Assembly (NCBI RefSeq): GCF_014699005.1
Contig: NZ_JACWZY010000029.1
Span: 1-64,000 of the forward strand
Length of the DNA stretch: 64,000 nt
Direction: 5' to 3'
DNA from: Spirosoma profusum
GTDB taxonomy: Bacteria > Bacteroidota > Bacteroidia > Cytophagales > Spirosomataceae
A program made the position numbers and the translations under genes. Under the pieces are notes generated by a model. The model was given only the letters and a program-made list of their open reading frames with translations. It was not told the origin of the DNA and made no database searches. This document shows positions 27,202-36,909 of this stretch, in pieces. Numbering within the stretch: position 1 is the first letter of the stretch; each line of letters starts with the position of its first letter.

Positions 27202-30200
27202 ATGTTCGATTTATTTATAAAACGTCCGCTGCTTTCAGCGGTTATTTCGGTATTAATTACGTTGCTGGGTGTGCTGGCACTTATGGGGTTACCTGTAACG
27301 CAGTTTCCCGACATTGTTCCACCTTCCGTAACGGTAACGGCCAAATACACCGGTGCTAATGCCGAAGTGGCCACCAAAGCTGTAGCCATGCCGCTGGAGC
27401 GGGCTATCAACGGGGTACCGGGCATGGTATACATGAACTCCGTGTCGGGAAACGACGGCAGTACGTTGATCCAGGTCTTTTTCAACGTAGGAACCGACCC
27501 CGACCTGGCCGCGATGGGTGTGCAGAACCGCGTAACGACGGTGCTGGATGAATTACCCGAAGAGGTTATCAAAGCGGGCGTATCGACCGAAAAAGAGGTA
27601 AACAGTATGCTGCTTTACCTCAATATTTTCAGCGACGATCCCAGTGTCGACGAGAAATTCATTTACAACTTCGCCGATATCAATGTATTAGCCGAATTGA
27701 AACGTATCGACGGCGTTGGTTTTGTCGACATCATGGGGTCGCGGGAATATTCGATGCGGGTCTGGCTCAAACCCGACCGTATGACTTCTTACGGCATTTC
27801 GCCCGATGAAATTATTGCGTCTATCCGCAAACAGAACGTAGAGGCCGCTCCCGGAAAAGCCGGTGAAAGTGCCGACCGTACACCCCAAATGCTGCAATAT
27901 GTACTACGTTATAGCGGCAAATTTTTCGATCCAAAACAATACGAAAACCTGGTGCTACGTGCTGAACCTGAGGGGGCAATTCTTCGCTTGAAGGACGTAG
28001 CAGACATTGAATTCGGCTCGCTTGATTACGACGTATTGTCGAAAACCGACGGTCGTCCCTCGGCTTCGATCATGCTCAAACAGCGGCCCGGCTCCAATGC
28101 CCGCGACGTCATCAACAACGTAAAAGCCCGGATGGCAGAGTTGAAGAAAACCAATTTCCCGCCCGGTATGACGTATAACTTCGCTTATGACGTATCGCGG
28201 TTTCTGGATGCGTCGATTCACGAAGTGATACGTACTCTGATCGAAGCTTTTGTGCTGGTATTCCTGGTGGTCTTTCTGTTCTTACAGGATTGGCGATCAA
28301 CGCTGATTTGTGCGCTGGCGGTGCCGGTTGCGCTGGTAGGTGCCTTTGCGTTCATGAGCACAATTGGTTTCTCGATTAACCTGCTCACCTTGTTTGCACT
28401 CGTTCTCGCCATCGGTATTGTGGTCGATAACGCCATTGTGGTCGTCGAAGCCGTTCACGCGAAAATGACCGAAGAACATCTGGCGCCCAGAGCTGCTACG
28501 TTTGCCGCCATGAAGGAAATCAGTGGAGCGCTTATCGCCATTACGTTGGTGATGTCGGCGGTGTTTGTGCCGGTCGCTTTCATGACGGGTCCGGTCGGAA
28601 TTTTCTATCGGCAATTTTCGCTGACGCTGGCCGTTGCCATTGTCATTTCGGGTATCAATGCCGTTACGCTCACGCCCGCTTTATGTGCGCTGCTGCTACG
28701 TCCGACGCACGGTCATCAGTCTACTGGATTATTGGGCCGGTTCTTTGCCAGCTTCAACCGGGGCTTTGAAGCGCTGACGGGTCGGTATCAGAAGGTACTG
28801 AAACGGGTTTTGAGCCGCGGCATCGTTACAGTTGCTATGCTGGCCCTGTTTATTGCAGGGACCTGGGGCGTTAGTACGATTCTGCCGAGTGGTTTCATTC
28901 CGACTGAAGATCAGGGCATGATTTACGTGAGCGTCACTACGCCCGTTGGTGCTACGTTAAAGCGGACAGAGGACGTACTGGATAAAATTCAGCAGATAGC
29001 GTCGAAGATGGAGGCCGTCGATAACGTATCGATGCTGGCGGGTTATAGCCTGATGACCGATGGTGTAGGCGCGTCGTACGGTATGGGTATGATTAACCTC
29101 AAAGACTGGAGCGAACGTAGCCAGACGCTTGACGATATTATTAAAGAGCTACAGGAAAAAACCCAGTCGGTGCAGGATGCCAGCGTTCAGTTTTTCCCGC
29201 CACCTACCGTACCAGGCTTCGGAAACGCCAGTGGTTTTGAACTCCGTCTACTCGACCGAACTGGTTCCGGCGATCTTCAGAAAACCAAAAAAGTAGCGGA
29301 TGATTTCATCGCTGCCTTAAAAAAACGGCCTGAAATCGGCGACGTATTTACCAGCTTCGACCCTAGTTTTCCACAATATTTACTCCAGGTCGATCAGGAT
29401 AAAGCCGCACAGAAAGGGGTGTCTATTGACAACGCCATGAGTACGCTGCAAACGCTGATGGGCAGTTATTATGCCTCAAATTTTATCCGTTTCGGGCAGA
29501 TGTACAAAGTGATGGTACAGGCATCGCCCGAATACCGCGCCAAGCCGGAGGACGTACTGAACCTGCGCGTGAAGAACGAAGCGGGCGAGATGGTCCCCTA
29601 CTCCAACTTTGTGAGTTTGAAACGTGTGTACGGTCCGGAGCAGATTACGCGGTATAACATGTATTTCTCGGCCCTTATGAACGGCGAGCAGGCACCCGGT
29701 TACAGCAGTGGCGATGCGCTACGTACTGTGCAGGAAGTGGCCGACAAAACGTTGCCCAAGGGCTACTCATTTGCCTGGTCGGGTATGTCGCGCGAGGAAG
29801 TCCTGTCGGGCGATCAGGCTATTTTTATCTTTTTGATTTGCCTGGTTTTCGTCTATCTGCTTCTGGTTGCGCAGTACGAAAGTTTATTCTTGCCACTTGC
29901 CGTATTGATGTCGCTGCCTGCTGGCATTTTCGGCTCCTTTTTATGCCTGCAACTAGCTGGTCTTCAGAACAATATATATGCTCAGGTATCGCTGGTTATG
30001 CTCATCGGTTTGCTGGGTAAAAACGCTATCCTGATTGTTGAATTTGCCAATCAGCGTCAGCAGGAAGGTGTACCCATTCTGAAAGCCGCCATCGAAGGAG
30101 CGGTTACGCGCTTACGCCCTATTCTCATGACCTCACTGGCGTTTATTGCAGGTTTGATTCCGCTCTGTATCGCATCGGGGGCTGGCGCTTTGGGCAACCG

Positions 30201-30393
30201 TTCCATCGGTACAGCGGCCGCCGGGGGCATGCTCATCGGAACGATCTTTGGGCTGGTGTTGGTACCAGGGCTCTACGTTCTGTTTGCTAAACTCGCTCAA
30301 AAATTTGGTCCCAAACAACCGTCCGACGACGACTCTTCAGACTCAGTATCTACCAAAACGAATGCAAATGGTGCCGTTCTTCAGGAATCTTAA
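27202..30393 (+). CDS. RND multidrug efflux pump (HAE1/AcrB type)
   Basis: A 1063-residue proton-driven drug exporter with twelve membrane segments and two large periplasmic loops. It starts FIKRPLLSAVISVLI and has LAIGIVVDNAIVVVE in segment 4 and GLLGKNAILIVEFA in segment 10. K940 of the proton relay is present and has the same number as in AcrB. The second relay aspartate (AcrB D408) is asparagine here (D409-N410). The 3' end overlaps the outer-membrane factor gene by about 32 bases. With the adaptor and the TolC-like protein it forms a complete three-part pump. No local repressor is evident. Confidence 0.95.
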   Translation: MFDLFIKRPLLSAVISVLITLLGVLALMGLPVTQFPDIVPPSVTVTAKYTGANAEVATKAVAMPLERAINGVPGMVYMNSVSGNDGSTLIQVFFNVGTDPDLAAMGVQNRVTTVLDELPEEVIKAGVSTEKEVNSMLLYLNIFSDDPSVDEKFIYNFADINVLAELKRIDGVGFVDIMGSREYSMRVWLKPDRMTSYGISPDEIIASIRKQNVEAAPGKAGESADRTPQMLQYVLRYSGKFFDPKQYENLVLRAEPEGAILRLKDVADIEFGSLDYDVLSKTDGRPSASIMLKQRPGSNARDVINNVKARMAELKKTNFPPGMTYNFAYDVSRFLDASIHEVIRTLIEAFVLVFLVVFLFLQDWRSTLICALAVPVALVGAFAFMSTIGFSINLLTLFALVLAIGIVVDNAIVVVEAVHAKMTEEHLAPRAATFAAMKEISGALIAITLVMSAVFVPVAFMTGPVGIFYRQFSLTLAVAIVISGINAVTLTPALCALLLRPTHGHQSTGLLGRFFASFNRGFEALTGRYQKVLKRVLSRGIVTVAMLALFIAGTWGVSTILPSGFIPTEDQGMIYVSVTTPVGATLKRTEDVLDKIQQIASKMEAVDNVSMLAGYSLMTDGVGASYGMGMINLKDWSERSQTLDDIIKELQEKTQSVQDASVQFFPPPTVPGFGNASGFELRLLDRTGSGDLQKTKKVADDFIAALKKRPEIGDVFTSFDPSFPQYLLQVDQDKAAQKGVSIDNAMSTLQTLMGSYYASNFIRFGQMYKVMVQASPEYRAKPEDVLNLRVKNEAGEMVPYSNFVSLKRVYGPEQITRYNMYFSALMNGEQAPGYSSGDALRTVQEVADKTLPKGYSFAWSGMSREEVLSGDQAIFIFLICLVFVYLLLVAQYESLFLPLAVLMSLPAGIFGSFLCLQLAGLQNNIYAQVSLVMLIGLLGKNAILIVEFANQRQQEGVPILKAAIEGAVTRLRPILMTSLAFIAGLIPLCIASGAGALGNRSIGTAAAGGMLIGTIFGLVLVPGLYVLFAKLAQKFGPKQPSDDDSSDSVSTKTNANGAVLQES

Positions 30394-31822
30394 TACATTT
30401 TCTTTACTAGTTAGTGCTTGTCTGGTAGGTACGTTCAGCAGTTGCCGGATTCACCATACACCCGCTCCAGTACCCACAATTTCGGTTCCGCAATCTTATA
30501 TCGGACGTACTGATTCGACCAATGTTGGCGAATTGCCGCATCAGACGTTGTTTACCGATCCTAATCTGGTAGCGCTCATCGACACAGCGCTGGCACGTAA
30601 TCTGGATTTAAAAATTGCGTTGCAACGTATCGATGTGGCCCGAGCTAATTACACGATCACCCAGGGAGCTTTGGCGCCACGTATCGATGCTGTAGCCACG
30701 GCCAGCGTCGACCGGTACGGCCGGTATACGCTTAACGGTGTGGGTAATTTTGATACGAACCTGTCGGGCAACGTATCAGGCACCAGCCTGATACCCAATC
30801 CAACACCCGATTATTTTCTGGGACTACGTTCATCCTGGGAAATCGACATCTGGGGCAAACTCCGCAATCGTCGTCGGGCGGCCTACACACGCATTTTAGC
30901 CTCTCAGGAGGGCAGGAATCTGATCGCAACTGCCCTCACGTCCGACGTAGCACGGCTCTATTACTCGCTCCTGGCTCTTGACGCTGAACTGGAAATTATT
31001 GGTGAAAACGTTGAATTGCAGCAGAAAGCCGTTGAGTTAGTGGAAGTTCAGAAAGCAGCTGGCCGGGTTACGGAGTTAGCGGTTCAGCAGTTTAAAGCCC
31101 AACTGCTAAACACGCGCGGACTGGAAGGCCGTGTACAACAGGACATTGTAGACACGGAAAACCAGCTCAACACTCTGCTGGGGCGTTATCCTCAGCCCAT
31201 TCCTCGCGGTGCCTCCATCGAGAAGCAGTCGTTACCAACGGCCATTTCAGCCGGTTTGCCTACTCAGTTGGTACGTCGTCGGCCCGATGTTCGACAGGCA
31301 GAACGCGAGCTGGAAGCCGCCCATATCGACGTAGCGGTGGCCCAAGCTGAATTTCTACCTTCGTTAAACCTGACTCCCTACCTGGGTTTCAATGCCTTCC
31401 GGCCCGAAGTGCTAGTGAATCCGCAGTCGCTGGCTTTGGGAATACTGGGTGGTCTGGGCGCTCCCGTGTTCAATCGACGAGCTTTAAAAGGCAATCTGGC
31501 CATCACGAATGCCCAGAGCAGAGAGGCCTATTACGCTTACCAACGGGCTATTGTGGTCGGTGTTTCGGAAGTGGTGACCAGTTTGAAAGGATTGGATAAC
31601 TACCGCAACGTAGCGAATCTGCAACGACAGGAAGTCGGCGTGTTACGTCAGGCCACCACTACGTCGAATGAGTTATTTGCCAACGGTTACGCTACGTATC
31701 TGGAAGTCATTACCGCCCAACGGAACGTATTGGAAGCGGAACTATCCCTCATTACCACCAAACGGTCACAATTTCTGGCGCTGGTTGGCCTTTATCGTGC
31801 GTTGGGCGGAGGAACGAAGTGA
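30362..31822 (+). CDS. TolC-like outer-membrane efflux channel (NodT/OprM type)
   Basis: About 486 residues from the ATG at 30362, inside the end of the pump gene. It has a lipoprotein signal peptide (FSLLVSACLVGTFSSC) and two OEP repeats with ALARNLDLKIALQRIDVARANY and VRRRPDVRQAERELEAAHIDVAVAQAEFLPSLNL; the last is the signature of the NodT group. It completes the export path for the RND pump. Starts at 30248 or 30368 are possible; I prefer 30362 because it keeps a normal lipoprotein signal. Its stop is followed at once by an inverted repeat shared with the convergent gene. Confidence 0.93.
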   Translation: MQMVPFFRNLNTFSLLVSACLVGTFSSCRIHHTPAPVPTISVPQSYIGRTDSTNVGELPHQTLFTDPNLVALIDTALARNLDLKIALQRIDVARANYTITQGALAPRIDAVATASVDRYGRYTLNGVGNFDTNLSGNVSGTSLIPNPTPDYFLGLRSSWEIDIWGKLRNRRRAAYTRILASQEGRNLIATALTSDVARLYYSLLALDAELEIIGENVELQQKAVELVEVQKAAGRVTELAVQQFKAQLLNTRGLEGRVQQDIVDTENQLNTLLGRYPQPIPRGASIEKQSLPTAISAGLPTQLVRRRPDVRQAERELEAAHIDVAVAQAEFLPSLNLTPYLGFNAFRPEVLVNPQSLALGILGGLGAPVFNRRALKGNLAITNAQSREAYYAYQRAIVVGVSEVVTSLKGLDNYRNVANLQRQEVGVLRQATTTSNELFANGYATYLEVITAQRNVLEAELSLITTKRSQFLALVGLYRALGGGTK

Positions 31823-31882
31823 TGTATGTAATGTATGATGTATGGATAACGGAACTGTAGCTGATTCCATACATCATACATC
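31821..31882. repeat. inverted repeat filling a convergent junction (GATGTATGATGTATGGA)
   Basis: The arms near 31830-31846 and 31866-31882 pair over 15-17 bases. The repeat occupies the whole space between the TolC-like stop and the stop of the convergent regulator. It belongs to the same word family as 19214-19291. Confidence 0.75.
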
Positions 31883-33385
31883 CTATTTCAGCTTCTCCAT
31901 CGCCTTCCGCGTGGCTTCAAACTGACGTTTTGTCTGTAGTACGGAAGGGGCCGCAACGCGTTCGCGACAGTCGAAAATACCGCAGCGTTCACAGGTTTGG
32001 TTCACAATCCGAAAGGGTATATCGGGCAAATTTTTTATGTCTTTCGGCTCAACCAGAAATGCCATCTTTCGTCGTAACGTATCGTTTACGGCAAAACACA
32101 TCGACACGCTCATATTCTGCTGAAACTGAGGCTGAAACGGATGCGCCACCGAGATTATCAGGTACTGCTGCCCAGAATCGGCATATTCGGAGAGCTGCGC
32201 CCGACTGAGTGTGCCATCGAAAGCCTTATGCTGCTGCAAAAACTGAAGTTCCTGCAAAATGGTCCAGGCTATCCACCGCCGACAAAAATGCTCATCTACA
32301 ATACTACGTGGGCCCTGTTTCCGGGACAGGTGCATCTCTTTAGTAAGCTGAAACGTAGTCTGACCGGGCGTATGGTTGAAGCGGTAAAAAAACAACTGAT
32401 CAATCCCAAAGTCGCTGGGCAGTACGTTACTAAGCCGGTAGAAAAATCGTTCAGGAGTGGCGTTGAAGTGGGTAATCAGGTCCAGAAAAGCATCATTACT
32501 CCACGTATCACGGGCAAATAAATCGCGCAATTTTTCAACAAGTGCTTCCCGACGAATTAGAATCGCTCCCGCAAAATACGACGCTTTGTAGTTATTCAGG
32601 ATTTGTTCAAACGACTCCGCTTCGACCCAGGAGTACGTATAAGGACGATTTTTCAGATTCAGGAATTGAAAGCCGACTTCGCGCGCCAGGATAAACAAAC
32701 GCTGTTCTGCAGACAGTCCCGCGTTTAAATGCAAGGTATGCTGTTCCGGGCGAAAAACTGAACGTAGCGCAATCAATTCCGGCTGAGAAATTGGATCAAA
32801 CTGTTGAATACGAATCTCGTAACGTGTCTTAAGTAAGTTCGTGAGTAGGGCTTCATCGACGGCCTGCTCACCTCGAGGAGCGAATTCATTCAGAAAATAA
32901 CCCGCGTCGGCTTCTATCTCCGGAAAATGGTTGTCGTGCATTTCCTGATACGAACGTAACATGGTCAGATACAGACGCTCTACGCTCATGTTATAGCTCA
33001 GTGCAATATCCATAAACGTACGTATCATGGCGCTGACTTTGGCCGGTGCTTCGGCCAGTAATTCGAGCAGATCGGAAGGGTCAATACCAAATAGTTCAAG
33101 CGGAATTTCGGTCAGAAATTTCGAACGTAACAGGTCAGAAATAGGCTCCAGTTTCTTGCTCAGCTTCAGCGATACCAGCGAATCATAATCGACCTGCATA
33201 GCGTCGGCCAGTGCCGAAATTTTGTCAGCTTTGGGGTATTTGCGTCCTTTTTCAATTTCTGTTACATACGAAATTGACAAGCCCGACTGCTGGGCCAGCT
33301 CACTAACAGACAGTCCTTTATCCAGTCGAAGCTGACGTAATTTCAGTCCAAACAGTAAGCGAATATGATCAGCAGGGAGGTTCAA
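31883..33385 (-). CDS. XRE-type regulator of the ScfR/RamB family
   Basis: A 500-residue transcription factor. An N-terminal helix-turn-helix (about 10-65, with LRQLRLDKGLSVSELAQQSG and SYVTEIEKGRKYPK) precedes a degenerate IrrE/ImmA-like domain. Near residue 230 the domain has ILAREVGFQFL where a peptidase would have HExxH, so it is probably a ligand sensor and not a protease. The C-terminal short-chain fatty-acid-type domain ends in a cysteine cluster (CERCGIFDC). Relatives control isocitrate lyase/malate synthase or propionate genes, none of which lies here. It is divergent from the secreted protein at 33842. Confidence 0.82.
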   Translation of the reverse strand: MNLPADHIRLLFGLKLRQLRLDKGLSVSELAQQSGLSISYVTEIEKGRKYPKADKISALADAMQVDYDSLVSLKLSKKLEPISDLLRSKFLTEIPLELFGIDPSDLLELLAEAPAKVSAMIRTFMDIALSYNMSVERLYLTMLRSYQEMHDNHFPEIEADAGYFLNEFAPRGEQAVDEALLTNLLKTRYEIRIQQFDPISQPELIALRSVFRPEQHTLHLNAGLSAEQRLFILAREVGFQFLNLKNRPYTYSWVEAESFEQILNNYKASYFAGAILIRREALVEKLRDLFARDTWSNDAFLDLITHFNATPERFFYRLSNVLPSDFGIDQLFFYRFNHTPGQTTFQLTKEMHLSRKQGPRSIVDEHFCRRWIAWTILQELQFLQQHKAFDGTLSRAQLSEYADSGQQYLIISVAHPFQPQFQQNMSVSMCFAVNDTLRRKMAFLVEPKDIKNLPDIPFRIVNQTCERCGIFDCRERVAAPSVLQTKRQFEATRKAMEKLK

Positions 33386-33841
33386 GAAGTTAACGCGTAG
33401 AGGGTCAGAAAATTAACTATGAGAGTCCGAAACAGGATTCAGTTGCCTGTTACGATCGGGTAAAAATACAAAACTACATTGAATTGAAAACGTTATCGTT
33501 TTTGCATCCGGGAAAGGAATTTTTCAGCGATTCGCGTTACACAGTCAACTTTTAACGTAACAAATGGTGAAAAAATAACTTTTTACGTAATAACCCGGTT
33601 AGTAGTACGTCTGGAGTGTACTAACTTGCACAAAAGCGAATCGTAGAGTAGTAGAAACGCTGGAGTTACAGCTACTTTTTTAAAGAAATGGACGTGTAAA
33701 CACTGTTTTTGTACCGATTAATCAGAATTTATCGCATAAAAACGACCGTTTACACATTTGAGTATTTTTGTAATCAAATTAAATTATATATTGCAGTCAG
33801 TTAATCGTTTTTCGACACGAACCATAATTGCCTATACACCG
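33386..33841. promoter_or_regulatory. divergent upstream region between the regulator and the secreted protein
   Basis: No gene is seen in these 456 bases. TATTTTTG at 33763-33770 fits the -7 consensus for the plus-strand gene. Around 33549-33592, two TAACGTAA-like words lie near each other in opposite orientation and could be an operator for the regulator; that is a guess. Confidence 0.45.
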
Positions 33842-34378
33842 ATGAAACAACTATCTCTAGCTATTGCATTGTTGGCATCAGCAACCGCTTTCGGCCAGGC
33901 TCCAACTATCCTTACCAAAAACGTAGAGGCTAACCAACAGGAAACTGAACATGCTGCTACCTATCTGTCAGCGCGCAACCAGATCTTCGAACGGGCATCT
34001 GCCATCTACACAGCTGGCGGATCTGTTACGTTACAACCCGGCTTCTCAGCGAAGGCAGGTTCTGTATTCACAGCCAGCATTGCTGTCAAGCCTGTTTTGG
34101 GCGATGAGGCAGCCGGTCAACTTTCGTTGATCGCTTACCCTAACCCGTTCCGTGCGCAAACTCGTGTTGAGTATTCACTGCCAAAAGCTACCCAGGTTAA
34201 GGGCGTGCTGACAAACCTGCAAGGACAGGTTGTTACGATGCCTTCAGACGCCAAATGGCAGGAAAGCGGTCGTCACCAGGTTGATCTGTCAGGCGATGAG
34301 CTGCCAGCTGGTACGTACATCTACCAGATTCAGGCAGGCACCGAGCAAAAAACCATCCGTCTGATCAAGCAACCGTAA
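33842..34378 (+). CDS. small secreted protein with T9SS type A-like sorting domain
   Basis: A 178-residue protein from the ATG at 33842. It has a signal peptide (MKQLSLAIALLASATAFGQ), a short repeat-like domain with IYTAGGSVTLQPGFSAKAGSVFTASI, common in Bacteroidota surface proteins, and a C-terminal domain of about 80 residues. That domain starts LSLIAYPNPFRAQTRVEYSL and ends GTYIYQIQAGTEQKTIRLIKQ, matching type IX secretion sorting domains. It is likely exported and surface-attached. The mature part before the sorting domain is very short, so it may be structural. A strong terminator follows. Confidence 0.85.
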   Translation: MKQLSLAIALLASATAFGQAPTILTKNVEANQQETEHAATYLSARNQIFERASAIYTAGGSVTLQPGFSAKAGSVFTASIAVKPVLGDEAAGQLSLIAYPNPFRAQTRVEYSLPKATQVKGVLTNLQGQVVTMPSDAKWQESGRHQVDLSGDELPAGTYIYQIQAGTEQKTIRLIKQP

Positions 34379-34407
34379 GCTTTAGTTGCTTTAATACAGC
34401 CGATTTC

Positions 34408-34445
34408 AAACCCTTGCCAAGTAACAGCACTTGGCAAGGGTTTTC
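34408..34445 (+). terminator. terminator after the T9SS-type protein
   Basis: AAACCCTTGCCAAGT (34408-34422) and ACTTGGCAAGGGTTT (34429-34443) form a 15-base perfect stem with a 6-base loop, flanked by A and T runs. Confidence 0.9.
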
Positions 34446-34545
34446 ATTTTATAGCCATCCTACCCGATAACTTTTGTCGGGAACAATTATATTGCATATC
34501 TATTACACAGACCCACTCCAGCATACACGAAATTCTCTGTTTTAA

Positions 34546-36795
34546 ATGCCTAAACTCAGCGTCGACATTACCAATTGTGACCAGGAGCCCATTCATATTC
34601 TAGGTCATATTCAATCCCATGGTTACCTGGTTGCTATTTTACCCGATACCTACACCATCGTTCATGCGAGTGCCAATCTCGCTCATCTCATCGGGCAACC
34701 GGTTCAGGGTATTCTCGGCAAATCGGTTGATACGTTACTGCACAAAACAGATTTACCGGCGGCTACGCTCATTGAGCTTTTGAACGTAGGGCATCGGAAT
34801 AACTCCTGGGATACACTTAGTCCCTATCGGCTGCAGATCGACGGAAAACCCTGGAATCTGATTTGTCATGAATATAATGGGCTGATTCTGCTCGAATGGG
34901 AACCTGTCGATTCGGCACCTCGGGAAGCTGTCAATCAGCGCCTGATCACCGAAGCCCTCACCGAAGTTCAATCCAGCCGGCAACTCTCCGATTTATTTCA
35001 GAATACGGCCCGTCGAGTAAAAGATATTATCGGGTTCGACCGCGTAATGGTTTACAGATTTAGTGCTGATTGGCATGGCCATGTAATCGCCGAAGCGAAA
35101 GCAGACCATCTGGAGCCTTTTTTGGGGCTACATTATCCAGCCTCCGACATACCCCGGCAAGCCCGCGAACTTTATAAAAAAAATCTGGTTCGCCTGATTG
35201 CCGGCGTCGATAGCACGCCCTCACCCATTTTATCTCAATCCGGCTGGCCCGATGACAAACCCCTCGACCTCAGCCATGCGGGGTTGCGGGCTGTTTCGCC
35301 CATTCATATCGAGTACCTGAAAAATATGGGCGTTCAGGCTTCCATGAGTATTTCGCTGCTTTATCGGGGTGAGTTATGGGGGTTGATTTCATGCCACCAC
35401 GATACTCCGCGTTTTGTCGATTACGCTGCCCGACAAACTGCAAAATTTGTTAGTCAACTTTTGTCGGCCGCCCTGGAATTTCGGCGTGATAGCGAAGACC
35501 AGACGCTACGTCAGCAAAGTCTCGAAAAAGGGCAAGCCCTTCAGGAACAACTGCTGGCCGATGAGGACGTAGCGCGGGCACTAACCCGGCATTCGACTAC
35601 GGCTCTTGACGTTACGTCAGGAACAGGAGCTGTACTGGTTTTCAACAACCATCAGTATCGGCTTGGCAACGTACCGGACGAAGCTGCCGTAACCCAGCTC
35701 GTCGAATGGCTTAACAAGGCCTCCATCGACACTTTTCTGGAAACCAGTCAATTATCAAGTCTGTATGCACCAGCCGAATCGTTCAGTGCGGTTGGATCCG
35801 GTATGCTGGCCATTGTGTTGTCGAAGGAATTGAATGAATACCTGCTTTGGTTTAAACCCGAACAGATTCAGCAGGTTACGTGGGCCGGCCAACCGGAGAA
35901 AGCCGTGACCGTTACTGACGATGACCAGATACGGATAAGTCCACGTAAAAGTTTTGCGGCCTGGACACAACTTGTCCGGCATACATCTGACAGCTGGACC
36001 GAAACCGACGTAGCAGCCGCCGTAAAACTTCGTGAAGATATCTTACAGGTGGTTACTCGCCAGGCCAACCAGGTGCGTCTGTTGAATCAAAAACTTCAGG
36101 CGGCCTACGAAGAACTGGATGCATTCAGCTATACGGTGTCGCATGATTTACGGACGCCACTTTCGTCGATTCGTTGTTATTCTGAAATTTTGCTCGAAGA
36201 ATACGGTCAGGAGTTTAATCCGGATGCGCTCGCGCTGTTTCAGAAAATCATGGATTCGACCGACAGAATGCGGGCACTCATCCGCCACATTCTGTTCTAT
36301 TCGCGCATGGGCCGAAACGAAGTTAGTACCGAGCCTATCGACATGAAAAAATTGCTGGAGGAGATTCGGGAAGAAATCCTGGTGACGGAGCAAGGCCGTT
36401 CGCTAACGATCGACCTGGGCGAGACGCCTTCGCTGGAAGCCGACCCGACGATGGCTCTTCAATTGTTCAGTAATCTGGTATCGAATGCGGCTAAGTACAC
36501 GCGCAATAATCCCGACGCCCGAATTCAGGTTAGTGGAAAACGTACTGAGCAGGATATAATTTATTCGGTAAGCGATAATGGCATTGGGTTTGATATGAAA
36601 GAAGCAGGACGTATGTTCGAGTTGTTCAAACGACTGGAAAATGCCCGTCCTTTTAAAGGTTCTGGCGTTGGCCTGGCCATTGTGAAACGTATCATCAATC
36701 GGCATCAGGGCAAAATCTGGTACCTGAGCGAGCCAAACCGGGGCGCTACTTTTTTTGTTTCATTCCCAACGACGACTGATGTTGCTGGGAATTAA
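34546..36795 (+). CDS. bacteriophytochrome histidine kinase
   Basis: A 749-residue red/far-red photoreceptor kinase with the order PAS (10-120), GAF (about 140-310), PHY (about 320-500), HisKA and HATPase. C10 in DITNCDQEPIHI is the biliverdin-binding cysteine of bacteriophytochromes. D201 in YPASDIPRQAR and H254 in HIEYLKNMGV of the chromophore pocket are present, as is the PHY tongue motif PRKSF. The phosphoacceptor is H533 in VSHDLRTPLSS, with later GSGVGLAIVKRI. The next genes encode a response regulator and a heme oxygenase that makes its chromophore, so this is a self-sufficient light-sensing unit. Confidence 0.95.
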   Translation: MPKLSVDITNCDQEPIHILGHIQSHGYLVAILPDTYTIVHASANLAHLIGQPVQGILGKSVDTLLHKTDLPAATLIELLNVGHRNNSWDTLSPYRLQIDGKPWNLICHEYNGLILLEWEPVDSAPREAVNQRLITEALTEVQSSRQLSDLFQNTARRVKDIIGFDRVMVYRFSADWHGHVIAEAKADHLEPFLGLHYPASDIPRQARELYKKNLVRLIAGVDSTPSPILSQSGWPDDKPLDLSHAGLRAVSPIHIEYLKNMGVQASMSISLLYRGELWGLISCHHDTPRFVDYAARQTAKFVSQLLSAALEFRRDSEDQTLRQQSLEKGQALQEQLLADEDVARALTRHSTTALDVTSGTGAVLVFNNHQYRLGNVPDEAAVTQLVEWLNKASIDTFLETSQLSSLYAPAESFSAVGSGMLAIVLSKELNEYLLWFKPEQIQQVTWAGQPEKAVTVTDDDQIRISPRKSFAAWTQLVRHTSDSWTETDVAAAVKLREDILQVVTRQANQVRLLNQKLQAAYEELDAFSYTVSHDLRTPLSSIRCYSEILLEEYGQEFNPDALALFQKIMDSTDRMRALIRHILFYSRMGRNEVSTEPIDMKKLLEEIREEILVTEQGRSLTIDLGETPSLEADPTMALQLFSNLVSNAAKYTRNNPDARIQVSGKRTEQDIIYSVSDNGIGFDMKEAGRMFELFKRLENARPFKGSGVGLAIVKRIINRHQGKIWYLSEPNRGATFFVSFPTTTDVAGN

Positions 36796-36882
36796 AAAAA
36801 TATATTTCAAGCTATAGTAAGATTACCTCTTGTTACGTTCAAATCGTACGATAAGCGGTTTTCATCCAATTACGCAAGTCAG

Positions 36883-36890
36883 TATTTTTG
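36883..36890 (+). promoter_or_regulatory. -7 element for the response regulator
   Basis: TATTTTTG fits TAnnTTTG, 19 bases before the ATG at 36910. It would allow the regulator and heme oxygenase genes to be expressed apart from the phytochrome, from which they are separated by 114 bases. Confidence 0.5.
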
Positions 36891-36909
36891 AATTGATTTA
36901 TCTATCCCT

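Noticed and set aside
31883-33385. ImmA/IrrE-type toxin-antitoxin or anti-phage protease
   Set aside because: The HExxH motif is missing, and the full length and C-terminal cysteine cluster fit a metabolic ScfR/RamB-like regulator.
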